Origin: Atherinomorus stipes
Taxonomy: Eukaryota > Chordata > Actinopteri > Atheriniformes > Atherinidae
Reading direction: 5' to 3'
Assembly (NCBI GenBank): GCA_023101725.1
Contig: JALJCO010008621.1
Coordinates: forward strand, 1,471,001-1,535,000
DNA length: 64,000 bases
Shown here: positions 1 to 11,330 of the stretch, piece by piece
Layout: each line of letters begins with the position of its first letter
Numbering within the stretch: position 1 is the first letter of the stretch
The notes under the pieces: model-generated
The model's input: the letters and a program-made list of their open reading frames with translations, nothing else
The model's database searches: none
Told to the model about the DNA's origin: nothing
Position numbers and translations under genes: made by a program

Positions 1-330
1 TGGTGGTGTAATGGTGTGGGAGAGATTTTCTTGGTACAATTTGGGCCCCTTAGTACCAGCGTGGCATGGTTTCATCACCACAGGGATGTGGGGGAACGGG
101 AGTTTCTCATCACGGATATGCAGCCTACAAATCTGCAGCAACTGCGTGATGCTGTCATGTCAATATGGAGCAAAATCTCTGAGGAATGTTTCCAGTACCT
201 TGTTGAATCTATGCCACGAAGGATTAAGGCAGTTCTGAAGACAAATGGGGTCCAACCCGGTACTAGCAAGGTGTACCTAATAAAGTGGCCAGTGAGTGTA
301 GATTCTCACTTTGACCTGAAATAAAATGAG
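1..330 (+). mobile_element. Tc1/mariner-like transposon relic, 3' part of transposase
   Basis: Two frames carry pieces of one Tc1-like transposase. One frame (about 8-85) reads VMVWERFSWYNLGPLVP, like the conserved VMVWGCFS-GLGPLVPV block. The other (about 115-300) reads NLQQLRDAVMSIW followed by LVESMPRRIKAVLKTNG, the C-terminal block of fish Tc1 elements. The catalytic DLNPIE region that should lie between them is missing, so the copy has an internal deletion and a frame change and cannot be active. The end carries the motif ACCTAATAAAGTGGCC, common at the ends of fish DNA transposons. The copy begins before the window. Confidence 0.75.
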
Positions 331-1785
331 TACACACTGATAATACAGCAGAGTAAAATAAAGCATACAGACAAGGAAAAAACTGCTTACTTCAGCTGAT
401 GACAGATGGCTGACCCCCATTGATAAAATCTGGCAAACAACCAGGTTTTAAAAAATTAGAGCCATTTATTTTCAGAAACGCAACAAAATATTTGCAACTA
501 TTTGTAGAGCTCTGTTAAAAAAAGACAACTGTTAATAGTTTAATTCTCTATTTGCTGTTAAAATCAGACACTATGGGACCCTACCCTCATGCCAGGGCTG
601 GGCGATTATGGCAAGATAAAAATCAGGATGAATTGAACCTTTGAACTAGGTTTCGATTAATGCACGAGTATTCCACTCTCAACTAGGGCTGGATGATATG
701 ACCTCAAATTAAAATCATGATTAATTGAACATATGAATATGAATATTTCTAAATATTGCTAAGAGAGATAAGCAAGATGATATCGATTAATTGATCTGAA
801 TGTCGGTTTTGATTAACTTTCGATTAATTTCCCAGCCCGTTTGCATTTTCCACTGCTGCAGTTGTTTTCTTATATGGTTGAAAAGAGAAGGATAAAATCA
901 GTGTTTTTAATGTGTGTATATATGTATGTGTATGTGTGTGTATACAGTATATATATATAAAGGGAGAGAGACAGTTTGTGAATTAGGGCAAATCTTCTGT
1001 TATTTGGCCCGTTTTTCGACACTGTACTTATAATTCTAGCTTAAATAACTTTATGCATGTTTGTCTTGCTTTAGGTCAAAATTAATTAAGTTTTGTATGC
1101 CACACATTAATACATTACAGGAGACTGCCCATGCTACAATTTGTTTCCTTGTTATTGAGATGACACAGCTCCATGGCTTTGTATTTCCATGAAATTAAAC
1201 TAAATCCTTACACAAAACTGCATGATTTATGTTGCATATTTGTATGATTTGGAATTCAAGTAAATTTTTTTCACCACAGCTAACATTTGTCAATTCATAT
1301 CGGTCAGTGCTCCATATACATTATGCTTAGCATTGTTTCATGTTGGGGTTTATTTCCCACAGGAAAAGCCAGATCAAAGCAGTGTGATTGTTATGTTTAA
1401 GCTTAAAGTAAGGTTAAACATTTTCAGACGGGTCAAAAGGCAAAACTTTGTAAATAAGCTTTGGATCCAATATTTTTATAAGGGCATTAAAACTTATTTA
1501 TTATTTTTTTTACTTAAACATAAAAGATGTTATTAGAATTTACTTATCAAACAGGCTGTATGGATTATGGCTTTAGAGGTATTTGACTTTTTTTTATTTG
1601 AATTGTAACCATTAGGATTTGGGTCAGGACTGTCCTAACATTATTTTCCCAATAATGCTTTCATTCTGGAGAAATACCTACTTAAACTCATGTTCACAGT
1701 TTGATCTTTACTTTTGTCCATTTTGCCTCCTCTCAAATGTCAAGCAGCCAAATGAAACTAACTATGTGCATTCTTTAAACTGCAG
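331..1785 (+). other. slc2a4rg intron (upstream of first exon in window)
   Basis: AT-rich non-coding sequence between the Tc1 relic and the first visible coding exon. It holds the hAT-like relic at 593-840 and a short TG/TA-rich microsatellite near 910-960. No supported coding exon was seen. The acceptor at its end is a clean AACTGCAG. Confidence 0.6.
593..840. mobile_element. hAT-like non-autonomous DNA transposon relic (two heads)
   Basis: The left end reads CAGGGCTGGGCGATTATGG and the right end reads CGATTAATTTCCCAGCCCG, which together give a degenerate terminal inverted repeat of the fish GGGCTGGGCGAT family. A second head, AGGGCTGGATGATATGACC, lies at about 684. The copy is therefore either two truncated elements or an internal duplication. 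No clear 8-bp target duplication remains. Confidence 0.5.
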
Positions 1786-2024
1786 TCCCGGAGCCAGCCA
1801 CCAAGACTTGGAAAGAGGTTCTGTCTGCCAGCTACAGCAGTTCCACCAGTGGCAACTGGAGCTGGGATGCCAGTGACCAATCAGTGCCCTCCACACCGTC
1901 CCCACCACTTTCCAATGATACCAACAAAAACTTTATGCACTCACCCCAGGGTGATGATATCAGTGAGGACGTCACAGAGAGCACGCACTTCATGTTTGAG
2001 GACCCCATACCCCGGAAGCGAAAG
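1786..2024 (+). CDS. slc2a4rg: SLC2A4RG/ZNF395/ZNF704-family transcription factor, exon a (5' partial gene)
   Basis: This is the first coding exon of the gene in the window; upstream exons lie outside. It enters in phase 1 after TTTAAACTGCAG and leaves in phase 0 before GTAAAA. It encodes about 79 residues starting PEPATKTWKEVLSASYSSS. It contains a Ser/Trp-rich stretch (STSGNWSWD), a Ser-Pro cluster, and an acidic segment ending in the basic DPIPRKRK, which directly precedes the zinc finger in the next exon. The family acts in the nucleus; SLC2A4RG (GEF/HDBP1) binds the GLUT4 enhancer and the huntingtin promoter. The three paralogues look alike here. I prefer slc2a4rg because zbtb46 lies tail to tail with it, as in mammals; znf704 or znf395 remain possible. 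Confidence 0.8.
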
Positions 2025-2529
2025 GTAAAAATGAATCCTGTTGCAACTCATGTCTGAGTAAACTGAAAGAAAGAAGTGATACCTTTTTATACTGTTATAT
2101 TTGTACATGTGAAGATGATAAATTGAATCTGTCTGGAGTTTTCTATATTATTTCATAATAGAGGGAAGTGATCCAGTAACACTAGAAAACACAGGAAAAA
2201 ATGAGCACCATGCAGTTTAACAGCCTTTGACAAAAAGCCAGTTACTGTCTGCTTGTGTGAATGATGGATTAAGTTCATTCTTTCACTTCACTTCCTCTCA
2301 TTTTGAGTCTATAGTGTTTTCACTGTCAAGGAGCTTTCCATACCCTTTTCAATCCTTTCAGGGGAAGAGGTGGGAAGCTTAAGGAAGAATAAAGAAGAGG
2401 AGTCAGATGGGGGAAGGGATGAAGTATGGCTTAAAGGGAAGCATAAAAAGAAAGGCAGTCAGAGTGTATAGCAATGGAGATTTATATACACATATATATA
2501 TAGATATACTGTGTATATCTATATATCTG

Positions 2530-2564
<35 letters not shown>

Positions 2565-5175
2565 CATACTGTAGTCCTCCTCAAAATAATTAATACCCTC
2601 CAATTAAAGAAAAGGCTAAATTTACTACAGTAACTGAAATAACAGGAAACTAAAGAAACTAATATTAGCTAAATAAAATGTTGCTTTTGAATTGTGGTTA
2701 GAAATAATAATAATAAAAAAACAAGCAAACAAAACTGGCTCAGACACATAAGAGCACCTTTCCCATAAACAGCGGACCAACATACCTGACAAAAGGTGTA
2801 AAAGTCTTTTTGAACATTAGAAAAAGCCCCTTTTTGCAATGATTGCCTCAAAGTGTTGCTCAACATAATTTTAGCTTCGGAGCCCCATCGTGCTTATTTA
2901 CTTTTTTTATTTTTTGTATGTTCGTTTTTAATATTTCTTTCAAACCACAATTTAAAATCGGTGTCAGAATTTTCATAGAATTTTTATTTTTCATTACTTT
3001 TGTCAATTTCATCTTATTTCACTAACAGATGATTTCTTTCTTTCATCAGTTTGAGGGTATGATTGTACTGTACATACTGTATATATATATATATATGCAG
3101 TTATGAATTATCAAAAACTAAGTATTTTGATAGAACCAACTTCTTTTTTTCATTAACGTGCATTAAGCAGTAAGAAATGCACAAAAATACAGTATGATTG
3201 GGCAAAATGTGGAAGTGAGAGGGCTGTCTTGCTAAGTGCCCTGAATATTTAGCCTCTTGTGGGGATGTTGAGGTGCTGGTTGAATTTAGATAAAACACCT
3301 CTCTTCAAAATCACCAGTAATAACATCTTGCTTGAATCATTCATATGGCTTCTATCAAACATTTTCTGAAACCATCTGCTTGAAGGTGAACAGCAGCAAA
3401 AAACATTCTGGTTAGTTCTGTTATGAAAAATATGTTCAATATTTCAACATGAGGGGAAAAAAACTCACATCCATCATCAGAGACCACACAAAAGCACCAA
3501 GAATCATTTATATCAAATCCTGGTCTTACTGAAGCCCTGAACTTAATCAGAGTGGAACAGACCGCTAGTGACCAACTAACTGTGATTAGTGACCAATCAC
3601 AGTTGTAAGTACACTTCAGGAAAAAACATGAAGACTGCAGCAAGTCAATTATGAATATAAAGACTGATGAAGTTATAGTTTGTGTACAGTGATCAATATG
3701 TATGTCAAGAAAAACAGGGGTTTAACTGCAGAGATTTAAAACATCTATGTGCAGCAATCCATTGGATTGTAGGCTGTCTGATTTTGCACAGGCTGTGAGT
3801 TAAGAGGATTATTAAACATGGCAATCAGCCGTCTTACTGTAATTGTGTTGAGATGCAAGAAAAACTCTTAGGGAATTAAGTGATTTGTGATTGTTAGTGG
3901 GATTAAAGTCTAGCTTTGCCATTTACTTTTTATTGTTGCTTTAAACAGCATGGTCGGATACATGCATTGAGCTAGCACCACTCAAGATGATTAATAGCAA
4001 CCGTGCCGGTAAATGCAAGGAGAGAAAAGGATGGTCAATGAGAAATTTTCAGAGGAATACTACTGGTGAGGAAAGTTAGGCACCACTAATGAAAACATGT
4101 TTTGCTGCTGTCCTCAGTCTCCCCTTCCCTCCCTTTTCATGCCCTTTTTTTTACCAGAGGCTGTTGGAAGATAATGAAAGTACACGCCCACTGTCTTTCA
4201 TTAGCTGCGATGCAGGTCCCTGCCTGCTCAAGGGACTGCTGCCAGGCCCTGGCATGTGAAAAATGAAATGAAATGAAATAAAACCCCATGTACTCTATCT
4301 ATCCATCTCCTCACAGCTTCCTTATGAGTCGAGCAAGGTTATCCTATGTTTTGTGATAAATCAGATTTTAGCAGGATTGGACGTGATTCAAGATCTCTCA
4401 GTTTTGCAAGCAGGCCTTGAATCATGTTGGACAATATAGGAACCCTCAGTTTTTACCCCATTAACAGAATTATTTCAGTGCAATGGATTTCTCACCCCAA
4501 CCCACAGCATGTGAAAATAGCAAGGAGAGACCAAAATAGCTTATGTTTGTTCATCTGTCACACTGGTTTCATTGTCCTCCCTCTGCCACCCTTGTTTTTT
4601 TTTTTTTTTCTTTGCCTTTTCCTCTTGCTTCATGCATCTGAATGATCTTGTTATGAATTCTATGTTTGACTCATGTGGCATTGCTTCCAATCCCCCACAA
4701 GGATCTTTATAATAATTTGTTTTGATGTTACTTCTTGTTTCTGTCAGTGTTGACAATTGAAGAGTTCATTTGCAAAAACAGATGAACACCATTTAGAAAA
4801 AAACGTAGTGAACTGCTTTTGCAAGTAAACTCTTCACGTACTTTTTGAATACTTTCACCAAATCAAGCTCTAATGAAGTAGAGGGTTTTTAATGATGTAA
4901 AATGGAGATAGGAGGTTTGTACCTGACAGCAACGAAAAGCAGTTAACTTTGTTTTTCCACAATGGTGTTTGTCTGTTTTTGCAGATTAACTATTCAATTT
5001 TTCTTCTCTGTTGATGAGTAAATAGTACAGATTGAGTAACACTGAGTGAACTGTTTGTTAGTGTTAATGTTTTAGCATCCTATCTGTTGTGTACTTGTCT
5101 GTGTTTGTCAGAAATTGTAACAGTTGCAAAATTCACCAGTCGTGTAATTTGTTTTTGTGGTAATGTTTGTTTCAG
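2025..5175 (+). other. slc2a4rg intron
   Basis: AT-rich intron between exons a and b. It holds a TA microsatellite at 2531-2560 and a shorter one near 3080-3096. Reading frames here are short and interrupted and resemble no known protein. Confidence 0.7.
2531..2560. repeat. (TA)n microsatellite
   Basis: About 15 uninterrupted TA units, preceded by imperfect TATATC/CATATA sequence from about 2484. Confidence 0.95.
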
Positions 5176-5276
5176 AACTCCATGAAAGTGATGTTTAAAT
5201 GCTTGTGGAAGAACTGTGAAAAGGTCCTCAGCACTTCCTCAGGGATCCAGCGACATATCCGCACCGTCCACCTGGG
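5176..5276 (+). CDS. slc2a4rg: slc2a4rg exon b, C2H2 zinc finger
   Basis: The exon follows GTTTGTTTCAG and ends before GTGAGT, entering in phase 0 and leaving in phase 2. It encodes the single classical finger of the family. The visible ligands are C-x4-C (CLWKNC) followed after 12 residues by H-x4-H (HIRTVH). The preceding NSMKVMFK block is a family signature. The finger is complete and all four zinc ligands are present. Confidence 0.9.
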
Positions 5277-6047
5277 GTGAGTTCTTAACATGACGAGCTA
5301 AGCATGAACCTTGTTTACATTTAGTCCTCTTCAGCTCCTCAGGAAACCCTTTCTGTTTCTTTTTAAACAAATATTACCAACATGATCCTTTATTATAATA
5401 ATAATGGACTCAGAGCGCTCACAGTAGAGTGCTGTAATTTACTGATAAATGTAAAGTTTCCACCATTTGAATTATTGTATTTTTCCTCATATTCTACCCT
5501 GTTGTTTCTGGCATTGCAGTTTTGTTTTGCTTTTCCCCTGATTGAATTCCTACACACACCCACACACATGTGCACCACCATTAGGCAGTATTGAGTCACA
5601 CTAATGATCTTCATTGTGTCATAACCATAGTTTAAAGAAGTGTTTTCTTTTCTTTCTTTTTTTTTCAACCTTATCAGATAAGTGAATGTCAACACCGATC
5701 CAGCTGATGTTTTTGTAGGACGGCAGGATTTTTAATATCTTTCTTTTTGCAGTGTTGGTTTAAATAAGATGGTACGACGAGCAAAGTGATGCCTTAGTTT
5801 AAATGTCATGCTTGCAGGCACTCCCTGTGTGTAAAGGTTTACTTACGAGTTATCTCCCCATAATTATGTTGTTGATTGACAAAATTAGTTGCCTATCCGT
5901 TTAACATATTTTGCCATGTTCCATTATTATTTCTTCTGCTTTATTTATTTAGACATATTATAATTAATCTTGACAAATCAATTTTCAGTGTCCATCTAAG
6001 CTTACTTTACTGCCACAAAGCAGAAATTATCTTCTGATATACCCCCA

Positions 6048-6064
6048 CCCCCCCCCCCCCCCCC
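6048..6064. repeat. poly-C tract
   Basis: 17 consecutive C residues, continued by CCCA-type repeats to about 6080. Confidence 0.95.
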
Positions 6065-7104
6065 ACCCCACCCCTCCGCCCCATTTGCACTGTAGGGGTT
6101 AAAGCTGCATAGCAAACATGATGGATTAAAGAACTGTCATACCAAAAAGGTGGGGTTTGGGGTGGTGGTGGTGAAACAAAAGTAAATAGAATATAACTTG
6201 TATTAAAAAATAGACTCCTGTAAAGTTCTAGGGGGCTTTTTTAATGGAATGATGAGACCAGGCCAGATCTGTTTTTATCCATGGTACTGGCATTTGGATT
6301 CATTGAAATACCTTTCCTCTTTAAGGAAGAATGCGACTTCAACTTGTAAGCCAAACAGAGCTTAGATCAAGAATATTTTCTGCTATTTAGCTGAGTTATC
6401 ATCTTACTTCTTAGATTTGAGTACAGAAATTAAACCATGTTAGTGAGGTTTAGGTTTCTGCACATACAGAACAGGCACTGCTTTTTTTCTTTTTTCCTCC
6501 CTTCTATAATATGAAAAAAAAAGCCATCCAATGGTGGTTTTTAAAGGCAATAGATGTCATAGCGTGTTGACTTTCGTGGGGATGGTGGAGTAAAATTTCT
6601 TAGGTAGTTAGTCTTTTGTTTGTTTATTTGATTGTTTTTTCTTATTTATTTTTTCATTGTTATTATTATGTTGTTCCTTATGACCTGGAAAATAAGGGAA
6701 ATTACATAAAATCTCTGTTAAAGAAAACTCAGTCACACACATACATATTTGTTAATGATGGTTTAAATGTGCAAAGCCCTACACTTGCTTTACAGATGTA
6801 GTGACGTTTGGAACGTATTTGATACTTTCTAAACATACTACTGTTTCATTTATCTTTTACATGAAAGTTTGGTGTGTTGCAGGGTTAGGTTGCAATAATG
6901 ATTAGGGCCAGGTGTTTAGTTTTTGTTTATCAGTCCCCAGGCTAGATAGTGGCGGATCCCCACAGAACATGCCTTTACTGCCTCCTGCTGTTGGAAAATG
7001 CATACTATCTTTCTCTTGAAGCATTATTTTAGTATTATATTGCTTTGGCATACTGAAGTCTGTATTTCAAACTGCAGAAAATTTGCTTTCTTCATTACCT
7101 TCTC

Positions 7105-7505
7105 ATACAGTTAAAGGATCTAGGGGTAGGATTTAGAAATGAGACTCGCGACTGACACGACTGGCACTCCGAGTAATTGTAGCCACCAGCCAAGCCGGCA
7201 CGGGAGCGTGCACAACCTGATGCTATAACTTTGTTTAATACGCTGATAAAGTCTTTTCCTTCGTAGTGCCACTTTTTGGCGTCTTTCGGTAGATCTGGAT
7301 CGTTTTCTGATGGCAGAAGAATCCATCACTATCCCTTGCCGTGTTTGAATCCACAGTGACCGTCTCCTTCCTGTATCAAAGCTGTCAGGGACGTGTATGC
7401 AGCGTCAATTGACGACATATCCGTACGACTGCGCAGGAAATTCAGCCACAGAATCACAGCACATAATGTAGCACACAGCCTGTTCAAGGCAACGGAGAGA
7501 GACGT
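7105..7505 (-). mobile_element. Unclassified interspersed-repeat relic
   Basis: Read on the - strand, the segment ends in TCTAAATCCTACCCCTAGA then TCCTTTAA, resembling the AAATCCTAC...CCTTTAA end of abundant fish interspersed repeats. Its GC and CpG content is visibly higher than the surrounding intron, as expected of an inserted sequence. Family and exact left end are not resolved. The 69-codon frame on the - strand shows no recognisable domain. Confidence 0.35.
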
Positions 7506-7510
7506 GGGTG

Positions 7511-7870
7511 GGCTCTTTCTTTTTTTTTATTTTTATTTTGTTTTTATCAAACTTACAGACATTAATGACAATATACATAATCACAACATCAAAAGGGTGA
7601 ACAAAGAGGTGTACATAGTGTTTACAAAAATACTTTTACATGTACTGCAAAGGGTTACACATATTCTGGTTTCCTAGGTAAGATATATTCTCTCCATTTT
7701 TTCCATATTTTGTCACACACGCATTCTTTTATGAAAGGTTAGCCGTTCCATGACAAAAACTTTGTATAGTAAATTATGCCAATCATCCAAGTTAGGAGGT
7801 ACTGAGTTCAACCATTTTTTAGTGATTGTTTTCCGAGCAGCTAGACTCAGCATGCCAAAAAAAAAACTTG
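7511..7870 (-). mobile_element. 5'-truncated L1-type LINE, 3' end of reverse transcriptase ORF
   Basis: On the - strand the sequence encodes LAARKTITKKWL, DDWHNLLYKVFVMERLTF and, after a frame change, DKIWKKWREYIL. This is the C-terminal block of fish L1-type ORF2 proteins. A T-rich stretch at 7514-7548 corresponds to an A-rich tail on the - strand, which fits retrotransposition in that orientation. Stops and at least one frameshift make it dead. Its 5' limit may extend toward 8000, just upstream of exon c. Confidence 0.75.
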
Positions 7871-8058
7871 GTCTTTAAATCTGTGTCTGTAGAATACAGA
7901 CATATTTACATTTTGTCTTTTTGGTTTTTAACGCTTCACCCATTAGTATTAAAAAACTGGACATGCTTGTGTATTCTTTCACAATTGCTGCCCCTAGTTC
8001 CTTTAATTGTATATATGCAGGGTGAGAGTTTTAAGTTGTTCCTTCATCTTCCTTGCAG

Positions 8059-8332
8059 GCGAAACAGTGACTCAGACTACAGTGATGGAGAAGAGGACTT
8101 TTACTACTCAGAGATTGAAGTCAACATGGATAGCCTAACAGAGGGCTTGTCCAGCCTCACACCTACCTCTCCCACCACATCTGGCCCTCCGCCCATCTTC
8201 CCTCCAGTGCTTGGTGATGGCCCTCACTCCGAGCACTTCAGCATGAGTTGTCAGCAGAGCCACGCCCCTTCGCTGCTCAGTCAATCAGCTCCCTCCACAC
8301 TCTGCCACATCCGCACTGATCATGCCTACCAG
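8059..8332 (+). CDS. slc2a4rg: slc2a4rg exon c
   Basis: The exon follows TCCTTGCAG and ends before GTAATT, entering in phase 2 and leaving in phase 0. It encodes about 92 residues. First is the family signature DYSDGEEDFYYSEIEVN, an acidic Tyr-rich block next to the finger. A Ser/Thr/Pro-rich region (LTPTSPTTSGPPPIFPP) follows, and the exon ends at HIRTDHAYQ, the conserved junction before the ATAP segment. Low sequence complexity suggests a disordered regulatory region. Confidence 0.9.
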
Positions 8333-9382
8333 GTAATTCTCGCACAGTAAAAGCAAGACATGGATATGCATGCACTTTTAAATTTGGGAAGTAGAAGCTC
8401 CTGAAGGGTCATTGGACAAATGACAAAACACTGAGCAGTTACAGGGTTACAAATGCAGAATTCACTCTCTTATCAAATGGAATTTGCAAAGGTGGTTTTT
8501 GAAATCGATGCCAAAAATAAACAATGGTTGGTACCAGTTTTTCTTCTCTTACACTTGTACATCAAGATGTAAGAAACAAAACCTTCTTGCAAAATATTAA
8601 ATTTGCATGAAAAAAACTGAATATGAATATAATTTAGTAATTTAGTAATGAGATTCACTTCTGCTTCAACTTATGCTTGCAAAAACCTTATTTGAACTGT
8701 ATTTTGGTCTGTGGGTTATCATGTCTCCTTTCTTCCTTTTCTCATCTTTCTTTTTATTCTTCTTCTCCTTGCTGCACCAGTTTGTGCACACTCCTTATTT
8801 ATGTGTTTGGTGGTCAAATTAAATGGCCTCAGCTGGAAGAACACATTTCTAGATTGTATAAACATTTTAAATATCCAATATTTATATCAGTCCTTTGCTG
8901 TGGTTTGGGGTACTGCCTAACTTGCAACTTTCAGTTGCCATGACAACAAAAATGCACATAAAAATAGATAGTACTGAATGCTTATGCAGGGAGCTTTGGT
9001 TAGTGCTTATAATGATTTTCTCTGTATTGCTTTGCAGTTTGTTAATCAGTACTTTAAAACCTCTTTTCAGTGTAACTGAAATAGTCAGAGAACTGGTTCT
9101 GCACCATGTTGTGCAAGGGTGTGGCTTTTTTGTAAAATTGTACGGTAGTTTTAATTGTTATTCACACAAAACAAATTGTGATAGATTTCAAATAGATGCA
9201 CATTCAGCGCTGATTTAAAAGCACATTTCAGGTTCAAAGCTGGAGAAATGCCTTCTGTACTAACGGTGCAATCTATTTCTACTGTATTCTCCTCTTGTGT
9301 GTTTGTCTCTGCACATTTCCCATCACTCCTTGTTTCTGTTGTGTCCTCTCCTGGCTGTGTGGGGTGGTTGTCCATGTTCCAG
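8333..9382 (+). other. slc2a4rg intron
   Basis: Intron of about 1 kb, pyrimidine-rich near 8720-8780. It contains the near-X-box palindrome GTTGCCATGACAAC at 8934-8947. No coding exon was seen. Confidence 0.7.
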
Positions 9383-9523
9383 GCCACCGCTCCAGTGAGT
9401 ATCCCAGTGGGTCCTGAGCTGGCTGGGATAGGCAGTGGTAATGGGATCGGGCCTGGAACTGGGACTGGGAATGACATCAGTGTGTCCTGGCAGTCCCCTC
9501 CTGTCATTTTTAAAGGCATCCCG
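9383..9523 (+). CDS. slc2a4rg: slc2a4rg exon d
   Basis: The exon follows ATGTTCCAG and ends before GTGAGT. It is 141 nt, phase 0 on both sides, so it could be skipped without a frame change. It encodes ATAPVSIPVGPELAG, a Gly-rich linker, and the conserved VSWQSPPVIFKGIP motif found before the C-terminus in this family. The Gly/Asn repeat (GNGIGPGTGTGN) looks lineage-specific. Confidence 0.88.
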
Positions 9524-9917
9524 GTGAGTGAGGCTTTGTCTCACACCGTTTTATCTCTATCTTCTCTCTTTCCCTGCTGCTTTCACTTGTAGCCATTTAA
9601 GCTTTTTGCTGTTGTTTTTCCCTCTTCTTGCTCCAGTTGAACCACAGTCATTTAAAACAAAGAGGACTCAGTTTATCTTTCTTTATCACAAATTATCCAA
9701 AAATCAACAACTGAAAACAAGAAAACTGGTGATATTTGCCTGCATGTGCAGCATTAGAAATATGTTTCCACTGTTGAATTTAAGCTGTCTTTGGGTTTAT
9801 AATGTCATAGCACTGCAAAATTCCAAGTATTTAAAAAAAAATATATATATTATAACTTGTGGACTATCTGTTAAAAGAATCCATTGCTCAAATGTTCTGC
9901 TTAGTTGTTAATTAATA

Positions 9918-10865
9918 TTATGCACACTGAAATAATGAAATAAGAATATACTTTTCTTGTTACATTACATTATCTCTTAGCCAGTGTCCTGCAGGTTTTA
10001 GAAGTTTCCCTACTGCAACACACCTGACTCATATCAGTGGCTAATTGGCAGATAGCTCTGCACAAGTCTGAGGCCATGTTTATATGACAACTCATCCACA
10101 GAAAACACAAAACTTTTTTCTTTGCTTTTTTGAAAACGAATCCCTTTTACACAACTCAGGATGAAAAGTATCTCCACGCATAGATGACCAGAAACAAAGC
10201 AGAGTGAATGTCAGGCCTCTAGTGGCAGTAAAACTTTTCAAACACACACCCAAATGTGTGCCACATCCTGCTAAAAGTGGTAAAACAACACAAGTATCGC
10301 ACATTTGTACAGAGGAGCGCTGATTATCTGGCACATATATCCTATATGCATCCTCCCTGGCGGCATCAATGTTCTGCAGAATCAGGCCCCGCTTCAACAG
10401 TCCATTTAAAATTAGTAAATGCAGCGCAAACATGTCACAGGGATCTGCCATAGATGTTGATCAGCTTTTTGTGCAGTCACCTGGCATTACCCCCAAAAAA
10501 GGCAGATCAACCGGCTTTCTCAGACCCACTGGGGTCTGAGTGTGCAAGTGCAGGATGACCTGAAAGACGTCATCATTGTTTAGAGGTTCCCAATCCTGTC
10601 TACACTATCTGGACTCACCTTAAAAAAATTTTACTCTCCAGGCCGTCGTCGGATAGTTGTGTTGTTATCCCCTCATAATTCCGTTACCGTGTAAAATGCA
10701 ACAAGACTTGCATTTTACTGCTTCAGTGTAAACAGGGCTTGAATCAGGTGTGTTGCAGAAGGGAAGCTTCTTTAACCTGCAGAATGTGGAGGAGCTAAGA
10801 GATATTTAATGTAACAAGAAAAGTATATTTATATTTCATTAGTTCAGTATTTCAGTGTGCATGAT
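9918..10865. mobile_element. Foldback-type DNA transposon with ~120-bp inverted arms
   Basis: The left arm (about 9918-10035) and the reverse complement of the right arm (about 10743-10865) align over their whole length with small gaps. Shared blocks are ATGCACACTGAAATA, ATATACTTTTCTTGTTACAT, ATCTCTTAGC, CTGCAGGTT and CTGCAACACACCTGA. The arms contain a fish repeat motif found elsewhere in teleosts (CTGCAACACACCTGATTCA). The interior carries a second, distinct element. There is no transposase frame, so this is a non-autonomous copy. Confidence 0.75.
10071..10740. mobile_element. Possible MITE nested inside the foldback element
   Basis: The left end GGCCATGTTTATATGACAAC and the reverse complement of the right end (AAGCCCTGTTTACACTGAAG) are similar inverted termini. 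The interior includes TTTTGAAAACGAATCCC, typical of fish elements with (G)GCC-TGTTTACA ends. The target duplication was not resolved. Confidence 0.4.
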
Positions 10866-11202
10866 ACTTAAGGACTAAGGATTAAGGACTGATTTGAGCA
10901 ATTGATTCTTTAAACTGATAATTCACAAGTTATAATCACAAGTTATAATCATGGAAGTGTTGCCTATTCTTTCAGAAACAGACTAACAGTTATGTCTGTC
11001 TGTATTCTGGCTGGTGTGTGTTTTTGTTTTTTGTTTTCCTGTATAACTGTATAAGTTTTACAGCGTGCAGTCGATGTGAGCAGTGAACTGTGCAGTAATT
11101 GATTGTTTCTCCCTGTTCAGCTGTGTTCCAGAGTGGACCAGACACCATGAGACTTCACCCTGCAACTATATTATTGACACAGTAATGTTTTCCATTTTGC
11201 AG

Positions 11203-11330
11203 GGGCCTGTGACTCATGTTCGCACCGTGAGCATCGGTGAAAAGCGGCAGCCGGCAGCCAGCGTGCACACCACTGTTAACAAGAACCACACTTTAATAAC
11301 ACCGACACCTAAATCAACACCGGGAACCAG
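11203..11330 (+). CDS. slc2a4rg: slc2a4rg exon e
   Basis: The exon follows CATTTTGCAG and ends before GTATAC, entering in phase 0 and leaving in phase 2. It encodes 42 residues beginning GPVTHVRTVSIGEKRQ and ending in a Thr/Pro-rich stretch (TLITPTPKSTPGT). This corresponds to the variable linker before the C-clamp exon. Confidence 0.85.

Larger units (their letters stand above)
5277..8058 (+). other. slc2a4rg intron
   Basis: Intron between the finger exon and exon c. It holds a 17-nt poly-C tract (6048-6064), a mobile-element relic (about 7105-7505) and the tail of an L1-type LINE (about 7511-7870). The remainder shows no coding exon. Confidence 0.7.
9524..11202 (+). other. slc2a4rg intron
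   Basis: Intron largely occupied by the foldback element at 9918-10865. The rest is AT-rich and shows no exon. Confidence 0.7.
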
